Assembly: GCF_003194085.1 (NCBI RefSeq)
Contig: NZ_CP023994.1
Coordinates: forward strand, 310,001-374,000
Source of the DNA: Aurantimicrobium photophilum
Lineage (GTDB): Bacteria > Actinomycetota > Actinomycetes > Actinomycetales > Microbacteriaceae
Length of the DNA stretch: 64,000 bases
Reading direction: 5' to 3'
Below the pieces are notes generated by a model. It was not told the origin of the DNA, did not search any database, and worked only from the letters and a program-made list of their open reading frames with translations. Made by a program: the position numbers and the translations under genes. Below are positions 1 to 9,639 of this stretch, one piece after another (positions within the stretch are counted from its first letter, which is position 1; every line of letters starts with the position of its first letter).

Positions 1-364
1 CATCACCACGAGCTTTGCGTCCCGCAGTTTTCGACAAACCCTCAGGTCCCTCGTTGCGATAAAGAACAACCCATTTATCGAACACGGCGCGAGTTGAGAT
101 ATCGAACTCGACAAGAACATCCTGCTTCGGCGTTCCAGAGAGGAACTTCTCAACAGCTGCAATTTTCAACTGAGGCGAATACTTTTTATTGCCCATAACA
201 GCTGAGTCTAAAAGACGACCCTGCATATATTGGTCGTGCCAATTACGCACAGATTCCCGCTTGAGACCGAGTTGTGTAGCAATGGCATGAAAACCAAAAC
301 CCGCATCAAAAAGTCTTGCGACTTCGATGCGGGTTTCGAGTGAATGTTTGACCCTGAGATCCAT
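1..364 (-). CDS. IS3-family transposase OrfA (partial)
   Basis: DNA-binding subunit of an IS3/IS150-type transposase. I translated it directly from the minus strand: the ATG at 364 opens a frame that stays open to the window edge, 121 codons without a stop. Two helix-turn-helix units are visible, about residues 8-45 (around RIEVARLFDAGF and LGLKRESVRNW) and 62-105 (around KIAAVEKFLSG and STRAVFDKW). A GL-x(5)-GR tail follows, as in IS150 InsJ. In this family OrfA is normally joined to the OrfB DDE integrase by a -1 programmed frameshift; that part is off the window. Whether the element is intact cannot be judged. Confidence 0.8.
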   Translation of the reverse strand, partial: MDLRVKHSLETRIEVARLFDAGFGFHAIATQLGLKRESVRNWHDQYMQGRLLDSAVMGNKKYSPQLKIAAVEKFLSGTPKQDVLVEFDISTRAVFDKWVVLYRNEGPEGLSKTAGRKARGD

Positions 365-427
365 GAACTTTCTTCCCTTTCAAGTAGAGACTCTTAATTA
401 CGAGTCCCACTTTTGGGGTTCAGTTCA
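1..427 (-). mobile_element. IS3-family (IS150-like) insertion sequence, 5' end only
   Basis: The left edge of the window holds the start of an insertion sequence on the minus strand. It contains an OrfA-type double helix-turn-helix gene that begins 63 bases inside a terminal sequence. Read on the minus strand, the terminus starts near 427 with TGAACTGAACCCC, the TG-start and AACCCC character usual for IS3-family inverted repeats. The orfB integrase, the opposite repeat and any target-site duplication lie outside the window. The element ends only about 34 bp downstream of the stop codon of the neighbouring ABC transporter gene, so it landed in an intergenic gap and did not break that gene. Confidence 0.75.
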
Positions 428-460
428 GATGGAGGGGCCTTCTTCATTGACTGCGATGCT

Positions 461-2401
461 CTAAACCAGAAGTTGGTGCTTAGCCAGTTCCTTATAGAGC
501 GGGGTGGTCTTGACCAGGTCGGAGTGCGTTCCGGTTCCCACCACTGCGCCGTTCTCCAACACGATGATTTGATCGCTATCGACCACGGTGGAGAGTCGGT
601 GAGCAATAATGATGAGCGTTCGGTCCTGGGCAACACGATCAATGGCTTCACGCATGAGTTGCTCGTTGGCGCCATCCAGGCTTGAGGTGGACTCATCGAG
701 CAGCAGCACCGGAGGTGCTGCCAGCAGTGCACGCGCGATTGCCAGACGTTGACGTTCACCACCGGAGAGCATGACGCCCTCTTCGCCGACGGGAGCATCC
801 AAGCCCAGTCCACTGCGCTCCAGCACGGTGGAGAGGTTCACATCTGCCAGCACGGCAATGCACTGCTCATCGGTGGCATCGGGGGAGCCCAGCAAGAGGT
901 TGTCACGCAACGACCCTGCAAGTACAGGAGCATCCTGTTCCACATAGCCAATCTGGGCACGCAGGTCTTCACGAGGCAGTGCCTTGATGTCCACGCCACC
1001 GAGACGGATCTCACCGGAGCCTGGGTCATAGAAACGTTCAATGAGCCCCAAAATGGTGGATTTACCTGCGCCCGAAGGTCCAACAAGTGCTGCACGGGTT
1101 CCGTGAGCTACGGAGAAGGAAACACCCTTGAGGATTTCAGGGGCGTCAATCTCGGGCTTTGCTTCTTCAGCGAGAGCTTCACCAGCCGCACCGCCTGCCT
1201 TGATGCGAGCTTTCTCGGCTCGAGACATCCTGGCGGTGGGGTCTGTTGTGCTCTCATCCTCTTCCACGGGAAGAACCAGTTTCGGATAAGAGAACCTAAC
1301 GTCAAGGAACTCGACGGCCACGGGGGAGTTCTTCACGGCGCCACGAGCACCACCATCAACCACGGCCAGGGGAGCCAGGTCGCGGTCGAATTCACCTTCA
1401 CTGGGCAGAGCAATGATTTCTTGAATGCGTCCCAGTGCACCCAGAGCAGAATTCACCGAAGTAATCGCACCGAAGGCTTGACCCAACGGCATGATCATCA
1501 TGAACAAGAACAGGATGAAGGTCACCAGGTTGGCCACGGTAATGGCACCGGAAGCAACGCGGTAACCACCGACACCGAGCACGGTGAGGAAGGCTACCTG
1601 CATGGCAATACCGGCAACAGGAACAACGAGTGCCGAGATCTTGGCAACCTTGATGCCCATGCGCCAGGCGCCTTCGGCCTCTTCTTCCACGACCTTAATT
1701 TCACGGTCAGTGGCATTTGCTGCGCGCACAGTGCGGACGGCTGAAATAGCGCGCTCCACCGATGCAGCAAGTTCACCCACCTTGGCCTGAGCCTTGCGGC
1801 TGGCCACGCGAATGCGCCTGGAGAGCAGCGTCACGATGGTGATGGCGCTGAACACAACCAGGACAGTGAGCCCGAGCAAAACAGGGTCAATAATCGCCAT
1901 GGCAATGATGGCTCCGACAAAGGTGAGTGAGCCACCAATTGCCTCCACCAATCCCTGGGTCAACACAGCACGCAGCAAGGTGGTGTCTGAGCCCACGCGA
2001 GAGACCAGGTCACCGGTGCGACGAGTGTCGAATTCACTGATCGGCAGGCGCAGAATGCGTCCGACCAGGCGACGCCGGGATGAGAGCACAACACCTTCAC
2101 CGGTGCGCTGGAGCAAGTAGTGCTGGAAACCATTGATGAGCGCGGTAGCAACCACCAACCCAATCAGCAACCAGACCAAGTTGCCCATGAGTTCTCCCGC
2201 GCTGACGCGGTTAATCACCTGCCCGACAAGAAGCGGCTGTGCCAGGGACGCGGCAGCACCAATCACGCTGAGCACAATGACGAAGGAGAGAACCTTCTTG
2301 TGTTCAAGCAAATAGGGCATGAGCTGCCCGAAACTAGCTTTGGGCGCAGTGGAAGAATTTTCCGGGGTCGGTGAACGACGACCCATGCGGGGTGAACTCA
2401 T
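461..2401 (-). CDS. ABC exporter, fused permease/ATPase (half-transporter)
   Basis: Type IV ABC exporter half-transporter of 646 residues, expected to dimerise in the membrane. Transmembrane helices span roughly residues 35-325. The nucleotide-binding domain shows Walker A GPSGAGKST (441-449), Q-loop Gln489, signature LSGGERQRL (545-553), Walker B VLLLDE (565-570) and switch His601, so it should hydrolyse ATP. Between the A-loop FSYP (about 370-373) and the first core strand there is a charged Ala/Glu/Lys-rich insertion of about 43 residues (374-416) that I do not know from standard exporters. The start is ATG with AGGA four bases upstream. It lies 10 bp behind a small membrane-protein gene and looks like the last gene of the riboflavin operon. 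The substrate is unknown. Confidence 0.88.
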   Translation of the reverse strand: MSSPRMGRRSPTPENSSTAPKASFGQLMPYLLEHKKVLSFVIVLSVIGAAASLAQPLLVGQVINRVSAGELMGNLVWLLIGLVVATALINGFQHYLLQRTGEGVVLSSRRRLVGRILRLPISEFDTRRTGDLVSRVGSDTTLLRAVLTQGLVEAIGGSLTFVGAIIAMAIIDPVLLGLTVLVVFSAITIVTLLSRRIRVASRKAQAKVGELAASVERAISAVRTVRAANATDREIKVVEEEAEGAWRMGIKVAKISALVVPVAGIAMQVAFLTVLGVGGYRVASGAITVANLVTFILFLFMMIMPLGQAFGAITSVNSALGALGRIQEIIALPSEGEFDRDLAPLAVVDGGARGAVKNSPVAVEFLDVRFSYPKLVLPVEEDESTTDPTARMSRAEKARIKAGGAAGEALAEEAKPEIDAPEILKGVSFSVAHGTRAALVGPSGAGKSTILGLIERFYDPGSGEIRLGGVDIKALPREDLRAQIGYVEQDAPVLAGSLRDNLLLGSPDATDEQCIAVLADVNLSTVLERSGLGLDAPVGEEGVMLSGGERQRLAIARALLAAPPVLLLDESTSSLDGANEQLMREAIDRVAQDRTLIIIAHRLSTVVDSDQIIVLENGAVVGTGTHSDLVKTTPLYKELAKHQLLV

Positions 2402-2411
2402 GAGGTCCTAG

Positions 2412-2771
2412 TTACCAGGCGACAGCGAGAACAACGTTGAGCAGAGTCAGGCCACCGATGGTCCAGAGAACCCAGGAGGGTGCAACCTCACGCTTGCGGA
2501 AGACGATCGCTAGAACCGTGATCACGATGAGCACTGAAAGCTTCACGGCAATCTTGGTGTTGTTGACTTCTTCATCCTCAACGAGACCTGCTGAGTAGAT
2601 GCCGGTTAGGGCCAAGCCGGTGACGAGCTGAGTGTAAGCACCGTCGAGCATGCCGCGAACAACGCGACCCTTGCCCTTGATGATGTCTTTAATCTGGAGC
2701 AGGAAAGCACCCAGAAGGTAGGACAGACCAACGAAGTGCAGGATGACGAGGATTGTGACTAAAAGTTCCAT
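2412..2771 (-). CDS. small four-helix membrane protein in the riboflavin operon
   Basis: A 119-residue integral membrane protein. Hydrophobic stretches near residues 4-24, 45-65, 73-90 and 98-118 suggest four helices, with basic loops (KDIIKGKGR, FRKREV) likely on the cytoplasmic side. I do not recognise a named family and give no function. It sits 16 bp after ribH and 10 bp before the ABC exporter, all on the same strand with no terminator between them, so it is probably transcribed from the FMN-riboswitch promoter. A role in flavin handling is only a guess from position. Confidence 0.7.
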   Translation of the reverse strand: MELLVTILVILHFVGLSYLLGAFLLQIKDIIKGKGRVVRGMLDGAYTQLVTGLALTGIYSAGLVEDEEVNNTKIAVKLSVLIVITVLAIVFRKREVAPSWVLWTIGGLTLLNVVLAVAW

Positions 2772-2787
2772 AGCCCCAGCCTAACCA

Positions 2788-3258
2788 CTAGCCCCGAATG
2801 GCGCGAAGGGTCACAGCGGTTTCTAAGGCAGCAAGTGCTGCTTCAGCACCCTTGTCTTCTTTAGACCCGGGCAGGCCGGAACGGTCCAGGCCCTGCTGCT
2901 CGTCATCGAGCGTGAGCACACCAAAGCCAACAGGCTTTCCGGTGTCGAGAGAAACACGGGTCAAACCACTGGTGGCCGCGTCAGAGACAAACTCGAAGTG
3001 GGGTGTGCCACCACGAATAATGACACCAAGAGCGACCACGGCATCAGCGCCTGCCTCGAGGACAGCCTTGCTCACGACGGGAAGCTCAAAACTTCCTGCC
3101 ACCCGAACCAGGGAGTGCGTTGCACCACTAGCTTCGATGGTGCGCTGAGCAGAAGCAATCATGGCGTTGGTAATGACGTCGTGCCATTGACCTGCGACGA
3201 TGACGACGTTCAGTCCTGTGCCATCAACGGTAATTTCGGGGGAGCCTGCGCCACTCAT
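2788..3258 (-). CDS. ribH: 6,7-dimethyl-8-ribityllumazine synthase
   Basis: Condenses 5-amino-6-ribitylamino-uracil with 3,4-dihydroxy-2-butanone 4-phosphate to lumazine, the penultimate step of riboflavin synthesis, in an icosahedral or pentameric cytosolic enzyme. The 156-residue length is normal. The family signature IRGGTPHFEFV (81-91) carries the catalytic His87, and the phosphate-binding region shows GSKEDKGAEAA near 131-141. The ATG overlaps the TGA of ribBA by four bases (ATGA), which implies translational coupling inside the rib operon. Confidence 0.95.
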   Translation of the reverse strand: MSGAGSPEITVDGTGLNVVIVAGQWHDVITNAMIASAQRTIEASGATHSLVRVAGSFELPVVSKAVLEAGADAVVALGVIIRGGTPHFEFVSDAATSGLTRVSLDTGKPVGFGVLTLDDEQQGLDRSGLPGSKEDKGAEAALAALETAVTLRAIRG

Positions 3259-4538
3259 GCGGTGACTTCCTTAGTTTTCGGGGCTGGATCAATTGCGGGA
3301 AGCGTTCCGGGAAGCTGGTGACCCATGCGGTCACGCTTCACGTTGAGGTAGCCGGTGTTGAATTCACCCAGACCCACGACCAAGGGAACGAGGTCGTTGA
3401 TCTTGATACCGAACTGCTCGAGCTGACGCTTCTTCTCAGGGTTGTTGCTGAGTAGTCGAACTGAGCTGATGCCCATCTCATCGAGCATGCGTGCTGCGGC
3501 AGTGTAGTCACGCGCATCGGCAGGGAACCCCAGAGCCAGGTTGGCATCGAGGGTGTCGAGGCCTTGTTCTTGGAGCTTGTATGCCTTGAACTTGTTGACC
3601 AAGCCAATGCCACGGCCTTCTTGACCGCGCATGTAGAGAACAACGCCGCCAGCAGGATCTGCCTCGATCATGCGCAGAGCTTCATCCAGCTGTGGGCCAC
3701 ACTCGCACTTGAGCGAGTGCAGTGCTTCACCAGTGAGGCACTCAGAGTGAACGCGAACCAACACATTTTCACCATCAGGGTTTCCCGCAACAATTGCCAC
3801 GTGGTCCGTGCCGGTGGCCTGGTCGCGGTATCCGCGCATGCGGAAGGTGCCGTTTTCGGTGGGGACGTTGGTCTCCACTTCAAAGGCCACACGGTGGGCG
3901 TCTAGCTCGCCCTCAACGCGTGCGGGAAGCGGGTGTGCTTCCAGGTAGTCAATGAGTGCTGCCACGGTCGTCAAGGGCATGTTTTCGCGTTCAGCGAGCT
4001 TCTCAAGGCCTGGCATGCGCATCATGTCGCCGTCTTCGTCAACAACCTCAGCAATGACACCGACAGGCTGCAGACCAGCAAGGCGCATGAGATCCACGGC
4101 TGCCTCGGTGTGGCCAGGGCGTTCGTGAACACCACCATCCACTGCACGCAGAGGAAGCACATGACCTGGGCGGATGAGGTCGTGGGGAACAGCATCAGGG
4201 TTAGCCAACACCTGCATAGTGAGAGCACGGTCAGAGGCGCTAATACCAGTGGTGATGCCCTCGGCAGCGTCCACCGTGATGGTGTACGCGGTCTTGCGGG
4301 TGTCCTGGTTGCGCTCAATCATGATGGGCAAGTTCAGGCGGTCAGCCACGTCGCGAGACATCGGAGCACACAGCAAACCAGAGGAGTGCTTCACAATCCA
4401 GGCAATGGATTCCTTGGTGGCGAATTCGGCCGCCATGATGGCGTCGCCTTCGTTCTCGCGGCCTTCGTCATCGGCCACGAGCACGATGCGTCCAGCCTTG
4501 AGTGCCTCAAGGACTTCGGGGATAGGAGTGAGAGCCAT
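3255..4538 (-). CDS. ribBA: bifunctional DHBP synthase / GTP cyclohydrolase II
   Basis: Makes both riboflavin precursors: the RibB half (about residues 1-200) converts ribulose 5-phosphate to dihydroxybutanone phosphate, and the RibA half (about 210-415) opens GTP. Visible motifs are DDEGRENEGD near the N terminus (RibB acidic loop), the zinc-binding CLTGEALHSLKCECG with three cysteines, and RGQEGRGIGL (RibA). The frame is open 30 codons further upstream, but that extension overlaps ribE and looks nothing like the family. The ATG at 4538, just behind the ribE stop and preceded by AGGTG, gives the standard MALTPI-type start. Confidence 0.94.
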   Translation of the reverse strand: MALTPIPEVLEALKAGRIVLVADDEGRENEGDAIMAAEFATKESIAWIVKHSSGLLCAPMSRDVADRLNLPIMIERNQDTRKTAYTITVDAAEGITTGISASDRALTMQVLANPDAVPHDLIRPGHVLPLRAVDGGVHERPGHTEAAVDLMRLAGLQPVGVIAEVVDEDGDMMRMPGLEKLAERENMPLTTVAALIDYLEAHPLPARVEGELDAHRVAFEVETNVPTENGTFRMRGYRDQATGTDHVAIVAGNPDGENVLVRVHSECLTGEALHSLKCECGPQLDEALRMIEADPAGGVVLYMRGQEGRGIGLVNKFKAYKLQEQGLDTLDANLALGFPADARDYTAAARMLDEMGISSVRLLSNNPEKKRQLEQFGIKINDLVPLVVGLGEFNTGYLNVKRDRMGHQLPGTLPAIDPAPKTKEVTA

Positions 4539-4539
4539 G

Positions 4540-5166
4540 TTAGGCACCTGCATTCTGTTGGGGAAGGAAGGCCAGCATGCGTGCGACCTGGCGGGCAATA
4601 ATGTCGGTTTCGAGGTTGACGGAATCACCGACGGAACGAAGCCCGAGGGTAGTCACTGCGAGGGTTTCCGGAATGAGAGAGACTTCAAACCACTGGGAGC
4701 TTTCCGAAGGAGCACTGATGTTGCTCACGGTGAGGGAGACACCGTCCACGGTGATCGAGCCCTTGTCCACGAGCAGGGGAGCTAGCTCACGGCTGAGACC
4801 AAAGCGAATCACGGTCCAGTCTTCGCTCGGAGTGATGGACAGAACTTCGGCAGTGCCATCGACATGGCCCTGCACGATGTGGCCGCCAAGGCGACTGCCC
4901 AGTTCTGCAGCGCGCTCCAGGTTGACGGGTAGTCCCACGGAAGCATTGCGCATCGTGGTCATGGCCAGAGTCTGTTCCATCACGTCTGCCGTGAAAGAAG
5001 TGGCATCGTGCTCCACCACGGTCAGGCACACGCCACTGACGGCAATGGAGTCGCCCTGCTGGACGCCCTGCAACGCAGTGTTGCCAGACACGGTCAGGCG
5101 CACAGCATCTGGAAGCTGTTCAATTGCGGTAATGGTGCCGCGTTCTTCAATGAGGCCGGTAAACAT
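4540..5166 (-). CDS. ribE: riboflavin synthase, alpha chain
   Basis: Dismutates two 6,7-dimethyl-8-ribityllumazine molecules to riboflavin plus the pyrimidine precursor. The 208-residue protein starts with the hallmark MFTGLIEE and contains two lumazine-binding barrels: one at about residues 1-95 (AVSGVCLTV) and one at about 96-195 (GHIVQGHVDG, ITVDGVSLTV). The start codon overlaps the ribD stop by one base (TAATG), and the stop lies one base before the ribBA ATG, so the three genes are tightly coupled. Nothing unusual is seen. Confidence 0.95.
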   Translation of the reverse strand: MFTGLIEERGTITAIEQLPDAVRLTVSGNTALQGVQQGDSIAVSGVCLTVVEHDATSFTADVMEQTLAMTTMRNASVGLPVNLERAAELGSRLGGHIVQGHVDGTAEVLSITPSEDWTVIRFGLSRELAPLLVDKGSITVDGVSLTVSNISAPSESSQWFEVSLIPETLAVTTLGLRSVGDSVNLETDIIARQVARMLAFLPQQNAGA

Positions 5167-6203
5167 TACGCGTCCTTCCGGTTTGGTGTTGCAGTGATGA
5201 AAATGTCTGCACCGAGGCGTTCGACAGAGGAGATGTTGAGGTCTATCCGGTCAGCAAGTGTGCCCACGCCCAGGTCTCCCAGGGCAACCTTGTCTCCACC
5301 GAGCAGCACAGGTGCGAGATAGATGTACAGGCGATCGGCTAAACCAGCAGCGATGAAAGCGCTGGCCAGGGTGGGACCACCTTCGACGAAGACGGAGCGA
5401 ATGCCGTTGTCGAACATTTCACTCAGGGCAGCGTGGAGATCATTGTGACCAATGATGAGTGGCTCTAGGGGGTGCTCGTGGACGAGTGCATCGCCAGGAA
5501 CGTTGCGCTTTCCAATAATCACTGGCACAGGCTGGTGATCATGCAGACCACCTTCGGGAGTGCGGGCAGTCAGCGAAGGGTTGTCTGCAAGGACAGTACC
5601 TGTCCCGACCACAATGGCATCTGCTGCCGCACGCTGTTCGTGCACGCGGGCACGAGACTCAGGACCAGAGATCCACTGGCTGGTGCCATCGTGCGCTGCT
5701 GCACGGCCGTCCAGGCTTGCTGCCCACTTGACGGTGACGTGGGGTCGGTGCAGGCGGGCTGCCAACATCCACTCTTCCAGGAGTTCTTCTACGTCATTCT
5801 CGAGCACGCCACCAATAACCTCAATGCCGGCGTCACGCAGACGCTGCGCACCACCAGAAGAGGCGTAACCGGGGTCAGTAGCGGCATAGACAACCGTTCC
5901 GACGCCGGCTTCAATCAGTGCCTGCGCGCAGGGACCGGTGCGACCGGTGTGGTTGCAGGGTTCCAAGGTGACAACGAATGTCGAGCCCTGAGCTTGTTCA
6001 GGGGTGAGCTGGCTGAGGGCATCAACTTCTGCGTGGGCGGTGCCTGCTCCACGGTGCCAACCCTCGGCGATGATGGTGCCGGCAGAGTTCAGTACAACAC
6101 AACCCACTTGCGGGTTAACCCCGTTGCTAGGGCCATTGCCAGCCAGTGCGATGGCGCGACGCATCGGTGCCTCGTAGGCAGTCGAAGGTGTTGTGTGGTC
6201 CAT
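5166..6203 (-). CDS. ribD: bifunctional diaminohydroxyphosphoribosylaminopyrimidine deaminase / reductase
   Basis: Carries out the deamination and side-chain reduction after GTP ring opening. The N-terminal deaminase domain (about residues 8-145) shows the zinc site HAEVDAL (57-63, His57 and Glu59) and PCNHTGRTGPC (82-92). The C-terminal RibD_C reductase domain (about 150-340) carries VKWAASLDGR and VEGGPTLA. The start is the ATG at 6203: a TAG lies directly in front of it in frame, so no longer start is possible. First gene behind the FMN riboswitch, about 90 bp downstream of the aptamer. Confidence 0.95.
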   Translation of the reverse strand: MDHTTPSTAYEAPMRRAIALAGNGPSNGVNPQVGCVVLNSAGTIIAEGWHRGAGTAHAEVDALSQLTPEQAQGSTFVVTLEPCNHTGRTGPCAQALIEAGVGTVVYAATDPGYASSGGAQRLRDAGIEVIGGVLENDVEELLEEWMLAARLHRPHVTVKWAASLDGRAAAHDGTSQWISGPESRARVHEQRAAADAIVVGTGTVLADNPSLTARTPEGGLHDHQPVPVIIGKRNVPGDALVHEHPLEPLIIGHNDLHAALSEMFDNGIRSVFVEGGPTLASAFIAAGLADRLYIYLAPVLLGGDKVALGDLGVGTLADRIDLNISSVERLGADIFITATPNRKDA

Positions 6204-6295
6204 CTACCGGTGCTCTCATTCAGGTGAGGCGTGCTTCGGGTAGACGGGTGCCATGGCGACAACCGAACTCGACAGGGTACAAAAAGTAACCTGCC

Positions 6296-6432
6296 GCGCG
6301 CGTTCTCCCATCCGGACTTTAACCGTCGGTCCTGGAATTTCACCAGATCAACCTCATCCTCGGGCCTGGTGGCCTGTTCATGAGGGTCGCGGACTATAAC
6401 CGCCGGCTCAGATTTTCACTGACCCCGAAGCG
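6296..6432 (-). promoter_or_regulatory. FMN riboswitch (RFN element)
   Basis: On the minus strand the region reads with all the conserved RFN blocks in order: TTCGGGGTCAGTGAAAATC at the 5' side, GCCGGCGGTTATAGTCCGCG, then CTGGTGAAATTCCAG, and ACCGACGGTTAAAGTCCGGA followed by GGGAGAACG. Complementary CGCG ends close helix P1. It should bind flavin mononucleotide and turn down ribDE-ribBA-ribH and probably the two transporter-type genes after them. I see no clear terminator hairpin with a U-run between aptamer and ribD, so control of translation initiation or a cryptic terminator is possible. It occupies most of the 306-bp gap between trpS and ribD; 6433-6509 shows nothing clear beyond a likely promoter zone. 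Confidence 0.96.
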
Positions 6433-6509
6433 CGTTGCTCTAGAAAACAGTCTAGCCGGTGGGTTTATTCCTCGCGAGGCGAGTACCTGCGGATTCGCTG
6501 AGAGCGTGC

Positions 6510-8368
<1,859 letters not shown>

Positions 8369-8385
8369 GCCCTAATTCTATTGGG

Positions 8386-9291
8386 CTAGTTCACGTGGTG
8401 ACGGTGGGGCACGACCCAACCGAGGTCTTGCATGGCGGTGCCAGATTCTCTCATACTCACGGCCACCCAACTGGTTGCCAGGAGATAAATCCGCGACGCA
8501 AAGTTGAAGTAAATCAAAAGACCAATAAACACGGTGAAGCTGGCTAGCAGTGGGTTACTTTCAGGGCGGGTGAGCACATATGACCCCAACACCTTCAATG
8601 CCATGAGGGCAAAACCACCAAGTAGTGTTCCGTTGCGCAAAATGCGCCAGGGGATGGGCACCCCGCTCAAGATGCGAATAATGGCGGCCAGCACCGCGGT
8701 GTCAAAGAGGAAGACGACAAACAGGCCGATGACCTGAAAGACAATCTTGCCAATTCCGCTTTTGTCGGCGATCCCCAGCTCGGGAAAGACGAGCCCAGAG
8801 AGTTTGGTGAGTCCCACCGTTGCCGTGGCACTTAGCAAAACGAAGATGACATAAATCAATGCGAGGACAAGGTCATAGACCTTGAGCAGAATGTAGTTCA
8901 CCGTGGACTGGGGAAGAGAGAAAATTGTTCGCACAGCAGTGCGGACATAATTCAACCAGTTGATGGCGGTGTAGAGAACGACAACGACCGCCAAGCCGCC
9001 GGTCCAGCCGAAGCTGGTCATGGACTCAAGCACCTTGGGATCAATAGGTCCACCGGTGCGAATGAGGTCGGGCACCTGGGCGTTGATGAACGCGATCACT
9101 GCTCTGCGAATATCTGGTCGATCCGCGAGGAAGATGCCGGTGAGGCTAAAGCCAACCCAGATAGCTGCGAAGGTGGCAAAGACCGCTTGGAAGGACATGC
9201 CGGCAGCCAGGAGGTTACCTCCGGCTGCTGAATAAGACTTGTAGACGCGGTAGGGCAGTTGTGCCTTTGCCCAGGTCAGCATCTTCTTCAT
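8386..9291 (-). CDS. YihY/virulence factor BrkB-family membrane protein
   Basis: A 301-residue integral membrane protein with about six hydrophobic helices (from about residue 27 to 280). The family features are an N-terminal amphipathic part followed by SYSAAGGNLLAAGMSFQAVF, a central block around WLNYVRTA, and a C-terminal half of alternating helices ending in a basic tail. Members were once called RNase BN by mistake; the molecular function is not established. In mycobacteria a gene of this type also sits beside trpS. The start is ATG at 9291. Confidence 0.85.
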   Translation of the reverse strand: MKKMLTWAKAQLPYRVYKSYSAAGGNLLAAGMSFQAVFATFAAIWVGFSLTGIFLADRPDIRRAVIAFINAQVPDLIRTGGPIDPKVLESMTSFGWTGGLAVVVVLYTAINWLNYVRTAVRTIFSLPQSTVNYILLKVYDLVLALIYVIFVLLSATATVGLTKLSGLVFPELGIADKSGIGKIVFQVIGLFVVFLFDTAVLAAIIRILSGVPIPWRILRNGTLLGGFALMALKVLGSYVLTRPESNPLLASFTVFIGLLIYFNFASRIYLLATSWVAVSMRESGTAMQDLGWVVPHRHHVN

Positions 9292-9303
9292 ACCTGCCAG
9301 CTT

Positions 9304-9345
9304 AAAGGGAAAGGCCCGTGGATTCCTTTGAAGAACCCACGGGCC
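9304..9345 (-). terminator. Rho-independent terminator after ptsH
   Basis: On the minus strand a 9-bp GC-rich stem, GGCCCGTGG (9337-9345) with its complement at 9313-9321, closes a 15-base loop and is followed by a T-rich tract (TTTCCCTTTAAG). It lies just beyond the ptsH stop at 9364 and ends the fructose PTS operon. Confidence 0.85.
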
Positions 9346-9363
9346 AAAGAGCCCCGCTAACTA

Positions 9364-9639
9364 TTAGTCAGCGTCGAGGTCAGATGTGAGCAGGCTAGCC
9401 AGCTCATCGGCAACAGCCTCAGCGTTGTCACCTTCGACGTCGAGTACGAGTTCTTCTCCGTGTCCGACAGCGAGAGCGAGCACCGAGAGGATGCTGGCAC
9501 CATCTGCGTTGTCACCGTTTGGCTTAGTAATCGTGACGTCGTGACCGGTAGCTCCTACAGCCTGCACAAAAGTGCTGGCTGGACGAGCGTGAAGTCCAAC
9601 GCGCGAACCAACAGTGACGGTTCTCTGAGCTTTAGGCAA
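9364..9639 (-). CDS. ptsH: HPr phosphocarrier protein
   Basis: Small cytosolic PTS protein that accepts phosphate from enzyme I on its histidine and passes it to EIIA. The hallmark GLHARPAS puts the phosphorylated residue at His17. I chose the TTG at 9639 (91 residues): it has GAGGA five bases upstream and gives the usual HPr length, whereas the ATG at 9669 adds ten atypical residues and has no clear ribosome site. The TTG lies inside the end of the EIIC gene, so the two are coupled. A Ser in SILSVLALAVG matches the Ser46 region, but no HPr kinase is seen here. Confidence 0.9.
   Translation of the reverse strand: MPKAQRTVTVGSRVGLHARPASTFVQAVGATGHDVTITKPNGDNADGASILSVLALAVGHGEELVLDVEGDNAEAVADELASLLTSDLDAD

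Noticed and set aside
749-1744. 331-codon frame opposite the ABC exporter
   Set aside because: Shadow of the exporter, which has every ATPase motif.
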